Of a stretch of 62,803 bases of DNA, positions 62,706 through 62,803 are shown in pieces. The DNA comes from a virus, in IMG/VR virus record IMGVR_UViG_3300030106_006483, positions 1-62,803 of that record; one strand, 5' to 3'. Each line of letters starts with the position of its first letter. Position 1 is the stretch's first letter. The translations under genes were made by a program, and so were the position numbers. The notes beneath the pieces are model-generated. The model worked only from the letters and a program-made list of their open reading frames with translations. It was not told where the DNA came from and searched no databases.

Positions 62706-62803
62706 ATGCCTCGCGCTATTCCCTGTACGTCAAGCTGTGACCCCCGCTATGGTAGGGGTAGCCTCGGAGCCTTTGCTCTCCTAGTAGTAAGTGCACTGAA
62801 CCT
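62706..62803. repeat. 98-bp terminal direct repeat, right copy
   Basis: Identical to bases 2-99. It carries the start of the 37-residue junction peptide. A small GGAC-CGGC-GTCC hairpin (62689-62700) lies immediately upstream. Confidence 0.95.

Noticed and set aside
1-62803. tRNA genes
   Set aside because: No cloverleaf with a GGTTCRANYCC-type T-arm was recognised in the intergenic stretches I inspected; a dedicated scan would be decisive.
1-62803. Integrase, excisionase, classical repressor or phage RNA polymerase
   Set aside because: No protein showed the tyrosine or serine recombinase signatures or T7-like RNA polymerase motifs, so lysogeny genes are not claimed.

Overview
The window looks like the complete genome of a tailed, double-stranded DNA marine bacteriophage assembled from community DNA. 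Bases 2-99 recur exactly at 62706-62803, so the sequence closes into a circle of about 62.7 kb. By eye the DNA is AT-rich. It is densely packed with short overlapping genes, many joined by ATGA or TAATG stop/start overlaps. Many small proteins resemble families I know from phages of AT-rich ocean bacteria (Pelagibacter/SAR11-type hosts and uncultured Mediterranean phages); this host guess is an inference from composition and protein style. No integrase, phage RNA polymerase, tRNA or CRISPR array was recognised. Near-consensus sigma-70 promoters suggest that host RNA polymerase transcribes the phage.

Layout. 1-3.0 kb (+): two tiny membrane peptides across the circle junction, peptide deformylase, an HNH nuclease, a PD-(D/E)XK exonuclease and small unknown genes. 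3.0-3.6 kb (-): a terminase small subunit-like gene, divergent from a rightward group (3.6-4.5 kb) ending in a PD-(D/E)XK resolvase-like gene. 4.4-6.8 kb (-): an accessory block holding a higher-GC GP88-type cysteine protein and other unknowns, bordered by degenerate AAGCTTG-type repeats and structured non-coding DNA. 6.9-9.0 kb (+): probable early genes under strong promoters, one covered by a 31-bp palindrome, ending in a terminator. 9.2-50.7 kb (+): the virion and lysis block: large terminase, P22-type portal, holin-like protein, GroES-like co-chaperonin, scaffold, major capsid protein, gp4-like tail factor and tail/fibre genes. This block includes a fibre-like protein with a cupredoxin-like copper signature, two giant glycine-rich adhesin-like proteins, four consecutive 2-oxoglutarate/Fe(II) oxygenases, a gp10-like tail protein, internal/ejection proteins up to 1619 residues, an XhlA-like peptide, an M15 endolysin and a SpeD-like enzyme.

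50.8-59.1 kb is the replication block: SNF2-type helicase (-), then (+) a candidate ssDNA-binding protein, AEP primase, UvrD-like helicase, DUF3310 protein and a family A DNA polymerase with Leu at the 762-equivalent site. 59.1-62.7 kb holds many small genes: a cysteine-rich metallothionein-like peptide, membrane/coiled-coil proteins, zinc ribbons and a ribbon-helix-helix candidate. These run on through the circle junction into the first genes of the window.

The most noteworthy ideas are: the run of four Fe(II)/2OG oxygenases directly behind glycine-rich adhesins, which could hydroxylate fibre proteins or other targets; a copper-site-like domain in a fibre-like protein; a GGIA/GGR glycine motif shared by at least seven unrelated virion-block proteins; a repeat-bordered cargo region; and divergent promoters placed so that transcripts would be leaderless.
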